64,000 bases of DNA from Vibrio litoralis DSM 17657 (lineage in GTDB: Bacteria > Pseudomonadota > Gammaproteobacteria > Enterobacterales > Vibrionaceae). Position numbers and translations under genes: made by a program. Within the stretch, counting starts at the first letter, position 1; every line of letters starts with the position of its first letter. Below the pieces are notes generated by a model, which had not been told where the DNA came from, did not search any database, and saw only the letters and a list, made by a program, of their open reading frames with translations. The stretch covers positions 62,001-126,000 of the forward strand of contig NZ_AUFZ01000017.1 of assembly GCF_000426765.1 (NCBI RefSeq), written 5' to 3'. Below are positions 43,876-52,415 of the stretch, piece by piece.

Positions 43876-44886
43876 ATGTTGATTAAATCACGCCCATCTT
43901 GGTTTTTAAGTGAAAATGATGCCACTCCAGAGTCTATTTATAAACAGCGTAGAGACATTGTTAAAAAACTAGGTATTGCTGCGGCAGCTGCTCCTTTTGC
44001 GTCTCAGGCTCATGCCGGATTGTTTGATGTATTCAGTTCATCTGATGAAAAAGCCATGGCTCAAGATTCAAGAGTAGTATTAAAAGGCTCCGATTCTAAG
44101 TATTCCACGAAAGGACTAGCGCTGACACCAGAAAATAAAATACTGACTTATAATAATTTTTATGAATTTGGTACAGGTAAAGGCCAGCCTGCAGAGCAAG
44201 CAAAGAATTTTAAAACCACGCCTTGGACGATAGAAATCACAGGGGAAGTTACCAAACCAGTGAAGCTTGATATGGCTGATGTGATGAAGAATATGGAGAT
44301 TGAGGAACGAATTTATCGTCACCGCTGCGTAGAAGCCTGGTCGATGAATGTTCCGTGGTTAGGTTTCACATTAGCGTCACTATTAAAATTGGTTCAACCA
44401 ACCAGTAAAGCGAAATATGTGGCATTTGAAACGCTTTATGATCCTGAACAAATGCCTGGACAGCGCGGTTTTTCAAGTATCGATTATCCGTACGTAGAAG
44501 GTTTAACCATTGCCGAGGCTATGACCCCACTGACCTTAATGACGGTCGGTTTATATGGTAAAACTCTCGCCCCACAAAATGGCGCTCCATTACGACTCAT
44601 TGTGCCTTGGAAATATGGCTTTAAAGGAATTAAGTCGATTGTCAAAATCCACTTACTTGAAAAGCAACCGCCAACTACCTGGAATTTACTTGCTCCTGAT
44701 GAGTATGGCTTTTATGCCAATGTGAATCCAAATGTTGATCACCCTAGGTGGAGCCAAGCAAGTGAACGATTTATTGGTGAAGGCAGCCTATTCAGCTCCG
44801 TTCGACAAGAGACACTGATGTTTAACGGTTACGGTGAGCAAGTTGCCTCGTTGTATAAAGATCTAGACTTAAAGCGAAATTATTAA
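43876..44886 (+). CDS. msrP: Periplasmic methionine sulfoxide reductase, molybdenum subunit MsrP
   Basis: A 336-residue YedY/MsrP protein that repairs oxidised methionines of periplasmic proteins. The twin-arginine signal [24 protein letters not shown] (outline) is at residues 24-47, so it is exported folded with its molybdopterin. The Mo-ligand Cys lies in [19 protein letters not shown] at about 152; [17 protein letters not shown] ([20 protein letters not shown]) follows. MsrQ is encoded next, sharing one base. Confidence 0.94.
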   Translation: MLIKSRPSWFLSENDATPESIYKQRRDIVKKLGIAAAAAPFASQAHAGLFDVFSSSDEKAMAQDSRVVLKGSDSKYSTKGLALTPENKILTYNNFYEFGTGKGQPAEQAKNFKTTPWTIEITGEVTKPVKLDMADVMKNMEIEERIYRHRCVEAWSMNVPWLGFTLASLLKLVQPTSKAKYVAFETLYDPEQMPGQRGFSSIDYPYVEGLTIAEAMTPLTLMTVGLYGKTLAPQNGAPLRLIVPWKYGFKGIKSIVKIHLLEKQPPTTWNLLAPDEYGFYANVNPNVDHPRWSQASERFIGEGSLFSSVRQETLMFNGYGEQVASLYKDLDLKRNY

Positions 44887-45497
44887 TGCCTTTAAAGCCA
44901 AAGCACATTATTGGGTTAAAAGTGTTCATACATTTAGCCCAAATATTTTCATTTACTTGGTTGGTTTTTGCCGTGATTAATGGACATTTAGGGGCAGATC
45001 CTGTTCAGCCAATTATTCACTTTACCGGTAAAGCGGCCCTTAATACCCTGCTGATTACTCTACTTATTTCACCGGTAGCGAGAAAATTCAAACAAGGTCA
45101 GCTAATTAGAGCGCGCCGACTGTTAGGTGTTTATAGCTTCGCTTGGGCGGTTATACACTTAACGGCATTTGCTTGGCTAGATTTGGCTTTACAGTGGCAA
45201 TTAATTGGCAGTGAAATCATTAAACGCCCTTACCTTGTTTTAGGTGCGATGATTTGGATTATCCTACTGTTACTGACTATCACTTCCACACAAGCGATGC
45301 AACGCAAACTGGGCAGAAAATGGCAACAATTGCACAATTGGGTATATCTTGCCGCCATACTCACACCAATCCATTATTACTGGTCAGTTAAGTCTGAAGT
45401 TTTTGAGCCAAGCCTCTATATTGCAGGAGCCTTGTTTTTATTGTGGCTAAGAAAAGAAAAAATCCAGCGCTGGCTTCATATTCAGCGTCAAAAATAA
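44886..45497 (+). CDS. msrQ: Heme-binding membrane subunit MsrQ
   Basis: A 203-residue inner-membrane b-type cytochrome of the YedZ/FRD family that passes quinone electrons to MsrP. About six helices; histidines in PIIHFTGKAALNTLLITLLISP, AWAVIHLTAFAWLDL and LHNWVYLAAILTPIHYYWSVK are the heme ligands of the family. Its ATG overlaps the msrP TAA. Confidence 0.93.
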   Translation: MPLKPKHIIGLKVFIHLAQIFSFTWLVFAVINGHLGADPVQPIIHFTGKAALNTLLITLLISPVARKFKQGQLIRARRLLGVYSFAWAVIHLTAFAWLDLALQWQLIGSEIIKRPYLVLGAMIWIILLLLTITSTQAMQRKLGRKWQQLHNWVYLAAILTPIHYYWSVKSEVFEPSLYIAGALFLLWLRKEKIQRWLHIQRQK

Positions 45498-45536
45498 AGC
45501 ACAGTCATAATTTCTTCATCATCGTTTGGCAAGATA

Positions 45537-46358
45537 GTGGATAACTTGCTGACGATGATTTTTTATTTGAAGACACTTAAACGCTACCAATACGAACGTT
45601 ATGCCATCCTTTGCCAATTGGCCTACCTTCGAGTTTTTAAGCAAACACGCTATGGTTTTGACCCGAATGGACAGCGTATTATTAATAATGCCAGAGGGAA
45701 AACTTTAATCCGCGTGTTGTGGTGTAAAGATAAAGAAGAAGTGATTGTTGTGATTAAAGGCTCGCATAGTATAAACGACTGGCTGTTAAACTTTGCTATG
45801 TGGCATAAATCCTGTCTTCCGACCTTAGGCCTACCTTATTCAATTCACGCTGGCTTTTATTATTTATTACATCAAGAAAGCATGCCTTCTCATCGTGACG
45901 ATAAACTGGGTGATTCGGTTTATATTCGTTTAGAGAAGATACTCACGCCTCTAATTGAGCAAGGTAAAAGAATCAGTATTACCGGTCATTCTTCAGGTGG
46001 CGCTATAGGGTTAGTTTTCGCCGATTATTTAGAGACAAAGCACCCTAATATTATAAAGCGAGTGGTGACATTTGGTCAGCCTGCCATCGGAGGGTGGCGG
46101 TTTCGACGACATTATCAGTTAGCCAGAAGAACATTTCGTATTTGTTGTGATATTGATATCGTCACCTTTTTGCCACCTATACCATTTATGTACTGGCATG
46201 TTGGGAAAATGCTGTGGTTATACAATGGACGTATTTATGAAAATATTCCCACGATATTACGGTTAGGTCGTTCATTATTGAGCTGGTTAATTAGACCTTT
46301 TTCTTATCATTTGATGAGTAAATATATTCGTGACAAAGACTTTTTCGATGACAGGTAA
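45537..46358 (+). CDS. Class 3 lipase family protein
   Basis: A 273-residue alpha/beta hydrolase of the lipase class 3 family. The nucleophile elbow is ITGHSSGGAIGLVFADYL at about residues 146-163 (GHSSG); the acid is likely the Asp in CDIDIVTFLPP, and the His near YWHVGK or SYHLMS. No signal peptide is seen, so it would act inside the cell unless exported otherwise. The start is uncertain: GTG 45537 or ATG 45555, neither with a good ribosome site. The substrate is unknown. It stands alone after msrQ. Confidence 0.75.
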   Translation: MDNLLTMIFYLKTLKRYQYERYAILCQLAYLRVFKQTRYGFDPNGQRIINNARGKTLIRVLWCKDKEEVIVVIKGSHSINDWLLNFAMWHKSCLPTLGLPYSIHAGFYYLLHQESMPSHRDDKLGDSVYIRLEKILTPLIEQGKRISITGHSSGGAIGLVFADYLETKHPNIIKRVVTFGQPAIGGWRFRRHYQLARRTFRICCDIDIVTFLPPIPFMYWHVGKMLWLYNGRIYENIPTILRLGRSLLSWLIRPFSYHLMSKYIRDKDFFDDR

Positions 46359-46495
46359 CATTTGGCGAACATGATCTACTCAATTGATTTTAAAAAATAA
46401 AAATCGCTTTTTTATGGCATTAAATACGTGGCTGATACTTGTCGTATTTGTTATCTTAAACTCAATTTGTAGTAATAATTTGAGCATCTTTATCA

Positions 46496-47263
46496 ATGTC
46501 AAAAAATTTCGACATGTCTTTTTTTAAAAGTGATTGTGGCAACCACTTTGCAAAATACAAAAACTTAATATTAAGCAGCGTTTTTCAACCCATTTTTAAC
46601 CAAGACAATGCTATTGTTGGTATTGAAGCATTAGTGAGAATGAAGAGTGAATCTGGCGAGCATATCTGCCCTGGTTACTATTTTTCAGATGAAAACTCTA
46701 ACAATGATGATAAAGGTGCGATAGACCTTATTAGTCGAACTCTACATATCAATAATTTCGTTGAATCTCAGCACAAAAAAATGAAGTTATTTCTAAACTT
46801 TTTACCCAATAGTTTTAAAGCACTAGAACCCTCTTGTCCACATGAAGTTCATTTTTTAAAAGAACTGAACAAACTTAATGTTTGCTCGGATCAAATCGTA
46901 CTCGAATTACTTGAGTTTCACTGTGAAAATATCGAACAACTGAAAGCCTCAGTGAGAAAAATGAGTGCTCATGGTTTTGATATTGCGATTGATGATTTTG
47001 GTTCAGAATACTCAAATAGTGAACGTGTTAATCTGATTAATCCCAGTATTGTTAAAATTGATCGTAGTCTTTTAGAGCAATACATGAAAGGAGAACAAGA
47101 TAAACTGCTAGAAGCAATAGCGATCATCAAAGCTTACGGCGCTCAAACCGTCATTGAAGGCATAGAAACTCAGGAACAATTAGATACCATGCGCGCATTA
47201 AATATCGATATGTATCAAGGTTACTTTCTCGGCATGCCAGCCCCTATGCTCCCAGCAGCTTAA
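46496..47263 (+). CDS. EAL-domain c-di-GMP phosphodiesterase
   Basis: A 255-residue protein that is almost entirely an EAL domain, which cuts cyclic di-GMP to pGpG. The catalytic set looks complete: EALVRM at 43-48, the Asn in KLFLNFLP, Glu in LELLEF, DDFGSEYS, KIDRSLL, EGIETQEQLD and the final YQGYFLGMP. No membrane segment, sensor or GGDEF domain is present, so it is a soluble, free-standing enzyme. A strong terminator follows. Confidence 0.92.
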   Translation: MSKNFDMSFFKSDCGNHFAKYKNLILSSVFQPIFNQDNAIVGIEALVRMKSESGEHICPGYYFSDENSNNDDKGAIDLISRTLHINNFVESQHKKMKLFLNFLPNSFKALEPSCPHEVHFLKELNKLNVCSDQIVLELLEFHCENIEQLKASVRKMSAHGFDIAIDDFGSEYSNSERVNLINPSIVKIDRSLLEQYMKGEQDKLLEAIAIIKAYGAQTVIEGIETQEQLDTMRALNIDMYQGYFLGMPAPMLPAA

Positions 47264-47279
47264 ACGTTACTTCGAATAC

Positions 47280-47318
47280 AAAAAAGCGTTCACTTCAATT
47301 TGAAGTGAACGCTTTTTT
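47280..47318. terminator. Bidirectional terminator between the EAL gene and ppiC
   Basis: AAAAAAGCGTTCACTTCA and TGAAGTGAACGCTTTTTT form an 18-bp perfect stem with a 3-nt loop between convergent genes. Confidence 0.93.
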
Positions 47319-47338
47319 GTTGTTTAGTTATCGAGTAA

Positions 47339-47617
47339 TTAAGTGCGATAAAGCACCTTTATGATATGCCAGCCAAATTTGGTTTTAACTAAATGAGGGG
47401 TAATTAACTCACCGTTAAAACAAACTTTATCGAAAGCGGGCACCATCGCACCTTTAGGGAACTCCCCTAGATCCCCCCCCTTCTTACCTGATGGGCATGT
47501 TGAATATTTCTTAGCTAATGCTTGAAACTTAGCGCCTTTCTTAAGCTGTTGTAGAATGTCTTTTGCTTGAGACTCATGTTTTACTAAGATATGCAGTGCC
47601 GCGGCGGTACGAGCCAT
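47339..47617 (-). CDS. ppiC: Parvulin-type peptidyl-prolyl isomerase
   Basis: A 92-residue cytosolic parvulin consisting of a single PpiC domain, as in E. coli PpiC (93). Landmarks: [39 protein letters not shown] and [13 protein letters not shown], including both conserved histidines. It speeds cis-trans turns of prolines. It starts at ATG 47617 after AGAGGT. Confidence 0.93.
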   Translation of the reverse strand: MARTAAALHILVKHESQAKDILQQLKKGAKFQALAKKYSTCPSGKKGGDLGEFPKGAMVPAFDKVCFNGELITPHLVKTKFGWHIIKVLYRT

Positions 47618-47631
47618 ATTAACCTCTCTTA

Positions 47632-47670
47632 ATAAAAAATAGCGCTAATATTATCAGCGCTATTTTTTAT
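47632..47670 (-). terminator. Terminator of the MaoC-family gene
   Basis: ATAAAAAATAGCGCT and its exact reverse complement form a 15-bp stem with a 9-nt loop, 36 bp past the MaoC-gene stop. Confidence 0.9.
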
Positions 47671-47677
47671 AATGTAT

Positions 47678-47706
47678 TCTTTAAATATCTTTAAATATCT
47701 TTAAAT
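47678..47706 (-). repeat. 10-bp tandem repeat after the MaoC-family gene
   Basis: TCTTTAAATA occurs nearly three times in a row and reaches the stop codon of the MaoC-family gene. Confidence 0.8.
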
Positions 47707-48389
47707 TAAAAATAAAGGCGGATCACCGAAACGACCACACAACCTGGACGTCGTACACCATCAATTTCAACTTTTATTTCACGTTCGATTTCTAAACCAC
47801 GTTTGATCGGTGTCACCTTCAAAAGCTTGCTACGAGCACGGATCTTATTGCCAGCTTTAACAGGATAAGGAAAACGAACTTCATTCAGCCCTACATTAAC
47901 CGTCATTTTAGCGGTTGGAAATGGAGGATTTTCCTCATCAACACTATCCGTTAAACGAGACAATAACGATAACGTCAGAAAGCCGTGTGCAATTGTGGTT
48001 TTAAAAGGCGATTCTGTTGCCGCACGATCGGCATCAGTATGAATCCATTGCATGTCTTCAGTAATTTGAGCAAAGGCATTAATACGGTCTTGATCGACAG
48101 ATAACCAGTCACCTACATGAATTTCTTGGTCAATCTTTTCACTTAACTCAAGGTACAAGGCTTCTGCTTCCGGTGACATTTCTATCTCAGGAACAACAGT
48201 AGGTGCTACTTCTTCATTTACGGCTGGTGTTTGATGATCTTTTAGCCAAGGAAATATTTGTTGGGAATTAGCACGATTAATAAAATCAGCCCAGTATTCT
48301 CTTAATACTGGCGACATCAAATCTTTCAATTCAAATTGATGCTTCGCTAAAGAATCTGTTTTGTGCTTGATCATATCAACGACTTTCAT
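47706..48389 (-). CDS. MaoC-like (R)-specific enoyl-CoA hydratase family protein
   Basis: A 227-residue protein. Residues about 90-225 form a MaoC/hot-dog hydratase domain with the catalytic pair in QWIHTDADRAATESPFKTTIAHGFLTLSLLS (Asp and His in DxxxxH style) and GLNEVRFPYPVKAGNKIRARSKL. The first 85 residues are an extra charged region not found in small PhaJ-type hydratases. The family hydrates (R)-3-hydroxyacyl-CoA substrates. No polyhydroxyalkanoate gene lies nearby. Confidence 0.82.
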   Translation of the reverse strand: MKVVDMIKHKTDSLAKHQFELKDLMSPVLREYWADFINRANSQQIFPWLKDHQTPAVNEEVAPTVVPEIEMSPEAEALYLELSEKIDQEIHVGDWLSVDQDRINAFAQITEDMQWIHTDADRAATESPFKTTIAHGFLTLSLLSRLTDSVDEENPPFPTAKMTVNVGLNEVRFPYPVKAGNKIRARSKLLKVTPIKRGLEIEREIKVEIDGVRRPGCVVVSVIRLYF

Positions 48390-48692
48390 GTTCAGTCTTT
48401 GCCCTATAAGATGTTAGAAGAACTCTTACCAGTTACCCACTAAATGATAATTTTGAACCAGTTCACATATCCGTGCAAATACTTTCGAGCGTACATCTGT
48501 ATTGAAATTTTAAAAAATACAATAATATCAATTACTTGAACATTATATTAAGTTTGACGTTTGTACTAAGTTTGACATAACCATGACTTTTAAAGTGTCT
48601 TTTTTAAAAGAAATTAATGTCTTATCGCTGTTGGATATATTTTGCTCTATTCATATTTGGCCACTTTTTGATATTTTTCAAATTAACCAGTT
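48390..48692. other. Intergenic stretch upstream of the MaoC-family gene
   Basis: About 300 bp, very AT-rich. TAAGTTTGAC occurs twice (around 48549 and 48568) and may be part of promoters read on the minus or plus strand. No gene with a ribosome site is seen; an open frame of 53 codons from 48583 runs through the next terminator and was rejected. Confidence 0.4.
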
Positions 48693-48722
48693 AAAAAAAG
48701 CCTTGTTATCTCAACAAGGCTT
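48693..48722 (-). terminator. Terminator of the choice-of-anchor I gene
   Basis: On the minus strand AAGCCTTGTT and AACAAGGCTT form a 10-bp stem with a 5-nt loop, followed by TTTTTT. Confidence 0.88.
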
Positions 48723-48728
48723 ACTCTT

Positions 48729-48760
48729 ATATTTAGATATTTAGATATTTAGATATTTGG
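48729..48760 (-). repeat. 8-bp tandem repeat after the choice-of-anchor I gene
   Basis: ATATTTAG is repeated three times and followed by ATATTTGG, between the stop codon at 48774 and the terminator. Confidence 0.85.
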
Positions 48761-48773
48761 TCTTTAGATTGTT

Positions 48774-50501
48774 TTATTTCAGTTGATAGACTGACACACT
48801 CCCACTGACCTCATTTGCTACCAGTAACAATGCCTGACTGGTTGGGCTTTCTTGTTTACCAATAAAGCGCATACCTTCTGGTGCTAAGTCACCAGCTTTT
48901 TCATAATCACCTTTTAAAGTGATTGGTTGAGTTGAATCATCTATTTCGAATTTAACGGTTAAATCGCGATTCAACTGATAATCGACAAACTTAGATTGCT
49001 TTGGTTGGCTGATATCATAAATCATGATTCCGCCCATACGCTCTAAGCCAATAAAAGCGTAGGTCTTGCCGTCAATTTCCCCTATTGCAAGCGCTTCAGG
49101 TTCTGAGCCTTTATCGTCAGAACGATTGTCCATTTTGTTTTCAGTTTCATTAGTATTGAAGCTACCCGGAAAACGTTCAGCAATCACTTGGGCAAACTCA
49201 TTGCCACTATCAAAAATTTGAAGCCCTTGTTCATCCCAAATAGAAAATGATCGAGCACCGAAGCTGACAACTTTCTCATAAAAACCGTCATTATCTTCAT
49301 CACCCATCGCTTTTGTGACTTTAAGGCGACCAAGTGCTTGTTTGCTCATATTTTGCTTCGCTGGGCTATCTTCGGCTAACGGTAATTTAGCCGCACGGGT
49401 CTCTTCACTGTAAGCTAGACAGCCATCTTCTTTATCATACTTTTTACTACCGGCATCGATACAAGCTTGTTTATCACTCGCCTCAAACCACCAGTCTCGT
49501 GAGTCTCCTTCATTGGCTGTGACAATGTAACTCTTACCGCCGACGGTATAGCTATGGATTGTATCTGGTTGATATAAGCCATAGACCCCCTGCCACGGTT
49601 GGATGTTTATAGCCTTATCTTTATCGCTTGCATCAATTCCATTTTTCTCTAGGCCATAATCTTTCAGACCAAGTGGGTAAATCGCATCAATATTACTTTT
49701 CTCTAAATCGACTTTAGCTAAAGCATTGTTGTCTTGTAAGGAAACCCAGGCATAACGACTATCGACACTGACGGTAATGTACTCAGGCTCAATATCTTGT
49801 GCTAGTGAATGTCCTTTTGGACTCGCGTATTTGAAGCCTTGTTTTATCAGCTGTTCTTTTTGTTTTTCAAATTTATCAAACATGAGTAAAACAGCGGTAT
49901 TAACTGGGCCGTTATTATCGAAAGCAATCACGCCGACACTACCCACAGGATCATGCTGGTAATCATTCGTCGGCTCCCCTTCATTGGCCACCACTACCTT
50001 TGAACCATCGGGGGTAAAAGTCACCATATCGGGTAAAGCGCCGACTTCGACGGATTTAATTAGCTTTGGCTGATCAGATTTAATTTGATAGAAAAGAACC
50101 ACACCGTTTTCTTGCTTCTCTTTATTAGCCACTGCCACAGCTAACCAGTCACCATGAATACTTAACGAGTTAGCGGCGCCCAGTTGTATAGTTTGGCGGT
50201 TTGTTGTGAGGACTTCTTTAGGTAAGGTTAATTGGTTTGCCTTTAACGTGTTGGCGGTATATGCATTTTTAATCGCTTCCGAAGACAAGTTATCTAATTT
50301 GATAATATCAATGCGATTTTTTGCACCGTTGACCACATAAGCCGATTGTGTGCTTTGATGATAGTCGACAATTTCAGCACCAGCTTCCCCATAAATTCCC
50401 GTTTGATAACGCCCGACTAGATCCATCGTAAGTGCGTAACTAGGAAAAGCAGAGAGATTGAGGGCTAATGCAGATAATACAGGTAATAACTTAGTGTTCA
50501 T
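48774..50501 (-). CDS. Choice-of-anchor I family secreted beta-propeller protein
   Basis: A 575-residue exported protein: signal peptide ending SYALT near residue 24, then a YncE/lactonase-like beta-propeller with repeated blades such as VGALPDMVTFTPDGSKVVVANEGEPTNDY (outline). TANEGDSRDWW, GARSFSIWDEQGLQIFDSG and GSEPEALAIGEIDGKTYAFIGLERMGGIMIYDI are marks of the choice-of-anchor I family, relatives of alkaline phosphatase-like surface proteins. No C-terminal anchor is visible here, so it would be free in the periplasm or outside. The enzymatic role is unproven. A CTGTCAT unit lies upstream. Confidence 0.82.
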   Translation of the reverse strand: MNTKLLPVLSALALNLSAFPSYALTMDLVGRYQTGIYGEAGAEIVDYHQSTQSAYVVNGAKNRIDIIKLDNLSSEAIKNAYTANTLKANQLTLPKEVLTTNRQTIQLGAANSLSIHGDWLAVAVANKEKQENGVVLFYQIKSDQPKLIKSVEVGALPDMVTFTPDGSKVVVANEGEPTNDYQHDPVGSVGVIAFDNNGPVNTAVLLMFDKFEKQKEQLIKQGFKYASPKGHSLAQDIEPEYITVSVDSRYAWVSLQDNNALAKVDLEKSNIDAIYPLGLKDYGLEKNGIDASDKDKAINIQPWQGVYGLYQPDTIHSYTVGGKSYIVTANEGDSRDWWFEASDKQACIDAGSKKYDKEDGCLAYSEETRAAKLPLAEDSPAKQNMSKQALGRLKVTKAMGDEDNDGFYEKVVSFGARSFSIWDEQGLQIFDSGNEFAQVIAERFPGSFNTNETENKMDNRSDDKGSEPEALAIGEIDGKTYAFIGLERMGGIMIYDISQPKQSKFVDYQLNRDLTVKFEIDDSTQPITLKGDYEKAGDLAPEGMRFIGKQESPTSQALLLVANEVSGSVSVYQLK

Positions 50502-50551
50502 TGTGTTCTATCTTCCTTTGATAATAAAAAACACTATGCTCTAGGTTATAT

Positions 50552-50580
50552 TTGAATTTTAAATGACAGTAATATTTCGA
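50552..50580 (-). promoter_or_regulatory. Weak PhoB-like site upstream of the choice-of-anchor I gene
   Basis: Read on the minus strand, an exact CTGTCAT (50563-50569) is flanked in 11-bp phase by weaker units TCGAAAT and AATTCAA. It lies about 60 bp before the start codon. One strong unit only, so tentative. Confidence 0.3.
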
Positions 50581-50617
50581 TTTGATTACGAGAGGGAGTT
50601 TTGAGATGTGAAAAATA

Positions 50618-50647
50618 AAAAAGGCCTACCGATATCGGTAAGCCTTT
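50618..50647 (-). terminator. Terminator of tRNA-Leu
   Basis: On the minus strand AAAGGCTTACCG and CGGTAGGCCTTT form a stem (one G-U) with an ATAT loop, followed by TTTTA, 9 bp after the tRNA. Confidence 0.85.
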
Positions 50648-50655
50648 GATATAGA

Positions 50656-50742
50656 TGGTGCCCCGGGCCGGACTTGAACCGGCACAGCGCGAACGCCGAG
50701 GGATTTTAAATCCCTTGTGTCTACCAATTCCACCACCAGGGC
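50656..50742 (-). tRNA. tRNA-Leu (UAA)
   Basis: An 87-nt class II tRNA. The acceptor arms GCCCTGG and CCGGGGC pair with a mismatch, the 3' end is an encoded CCA, the T arm contains GGTTCAAGTCC, and the D arm has the leucine form TGGTAGACAC. The anticodon loop TTTAAAA gives TAA. The extra arm (CTCGGCGTTCGCGCTGTG, in part) is long, as in leucine tRNAs. It stands alone with its own terminator. Confidence 0.95.
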
Positions 50743-50967
50743 ACGCAATTCTTTACGATACGCCTAACTGTAAAGTTAATGACACCATCTTGATATCGCT
50801 TGCGCCATATCTTAAATTTGTGTTCCAATTAAACGGTTCCGCTTACTTGGTTTGTTCGTACTTTACTTGAGAAAAACTTCGAGTCAACAATAAATTATCA
50901 TCAAACAATTTAAGTGTTCAAAAAACAGACCAATAAAACAAAGTTCATACTTTAATAAAAAATTTCA

Positions 50968-52413
50968 TTACTTTTTTTTTATAAAGCGTTGCCCTATTCC
51001 AGGTGTATATTTCCATACATGGCTAAAAATATTTAACAAATCTGGATTTCCATACTTTGACAAGCAAATTGCATGAAAGCGGTTATTTTTGCTTTTCAAA
51101 GACTCCACATCAACCATCAAGCTTTGAGATTGTTTCGGTGCGATAAAGTCTGAAATGATCACTAAATCTGCATGTTGATATTTTTCCCCTTTCATTTGAG
51201 CAATTGACTCATAGATCGCGGGTTCAAAGTCTGTTCCCCCATGAAAGGTATAAGAAAGAAAGTCACTTGCTTCTCTCAGTCCATCTTGCTTCGTCAATTG
51301 ATAAGTAATGATCTCTGTTGAGAAAATGATTACATAGCAATCACGTTCTTCCGCTAGCGCAATTTGCATAAGTGCGAATGCAATAGCCTTAGCACATTGT
51401 TCAGGAAAACCTCGCATAGAGCCTGAGGCATCGATACAGACGATAAATGGACCAACGTCCTCAAGGTTTGCAGGCATAGCTTCCATCGATGTCACCTTTT
51501 TCACCGAATGACTTTTTCCCTTCATCTTATAATTCATTAATCGCTTATCGATAAGGTGTTTATAAAAAACGACTTCGAGTTCTGGATGACTTAAAAAAAG
51601 TAATTCATTTGGAAGTAACTTATTAAGATCATCATTTTCATGGACACCAACAATATCGTCCAATGATTCTGTTTTCTGATCTTCTTCAAAATGAATACTT
51701 TCATTTAATTGAGGTGACATATTACAAAGCGACTCTCTTGCCATACGGCCTAAAGTCTCTGCAATCTCTTGTAGCTTTGGATGTTTTTTTAGAAAGTCAG
51801 CTTGAGCCTTCATCACCGACCAATCGCTCTTAGATAAATTCACACTCGTCATATCCCATAAACGTCCCGCAATAGCATTCGTGTCAATATCTTCACTAAC
51901 TGAATTCATATTTTCTAAATTAGCTAAGCGTTTATAAAGTTCGTCTAGTTCGAGCTGCTTTTCTTCTTCTAACTGAGCTTGTTGAGCTTCTTGAAATCGA
52001 GCCTGAATACTTTCGTACCAGCGTTGACAAAAATAATAAGGAAAGACTGGGTTATGTTGCGCTTGACCATCTTGAACCATTTTCTTTGCATCTTGATAGA
52101 ACAAAGAGCATGGCTCAAGCTTTTGTAGAATCAGCGTCAATTGCTGTTCAAATTGCGCTTCATCGTAATGAATCACTTCTTGATATAAAGCGAGCTCTTC
52201 CTTCATCTGTGTCGAATTAGCCGCCAGAGAAATCTTAACCGAAGTCTTTTTTCTCCATCGGGTTAATTTCGTACGAACTAAACTTTTTACCTTTTTGTTT
52301 TGTTCAACTATCGGATTGAGCTGGGAGCGCCCCATTAAATCGTTGATAGCAGCTTCCATCATACCAGAATCAACCATGTGAACTGCCGCTTCTAATGCAT
52401 CAATTCCCAACAT
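50968..52413 (-). CDS. viaA: VWA-domain protein ViaA, partner of RavA
   Basis: A 481-residue protein with a C-terminal von Willebrand factor A domain: the MIDAS motif DASGSM (residues about 333-338) in PFIVCIDASGSMRGFPEQ, then FSTEIITY and TFHGGTDFEPAI. The long N-terminal half is helical with a Glu/Gln-rich coiled-coil (155-175). Length and partner match E. coli ViaA (483). With RavA it acts as a chaperone pair at the inner membrane, linked to respiratory complexes and aminoglycoside sensitivity in E. coli. Starts two bases after ravA. Confidence 0.92.
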   Translation of the reverse strand: MLGIDALEAAVHMVDSGMMEAAINDLMGRSQLNPIVEQNKKVKSLVRTKLTRWRKKTSVKISLAANSTQMKEELALYQEVIHYDEAQFEQQLTLILQKLEPCSLFYQDAKKMVQDGQAQHNPVFPYYFCQRWYESIQARFQEAQQAQLEEEKQLELDELYKRLANLENMNSVSEDIDTNAIAGRLWDMTSVNLSKSDWSVMKAQADFLKKHPKLQEIAETLGRMARESLCNMSPQLNESIHFEEDQKTESLDDIVGVHENDDLNKLLPNELLFLSHPELEVVFYKHLIDKRLMNYKMKGKSHSVKKVTSMEAMPANLEDVGPFIVCIDASGSMRGFPEQCAKAIAFALMQIALAEERDCYVIIFSTEIITYQLTKQDGLREASDFLSYTFHGGTDFEPAIYESIAQMKGEKYQHADLVIISDFIAPKQSQSLMVDVESLKSKNNRFHAICLSKYGNPDLLNIFSHVWKYTPGIGQRFIKKK

Positions 52414-52415
52414 AA

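Noticed and set aside
48583..48744. 53-codon open frame on the plus strand downstream of the choice-of-anchor I gene
   Set aside because: It runs through a strong terminator hairpin and the 8-bp tandem repeat, has no ribosome site, and its composition follows the AT-rich DNA.
50656..50742. tRNA-Leu as an island attachment site
   Set aside because: No integrase next to it and no copy of the tRNA 3' end found nearby; the lone recombinase is 37 kb away.
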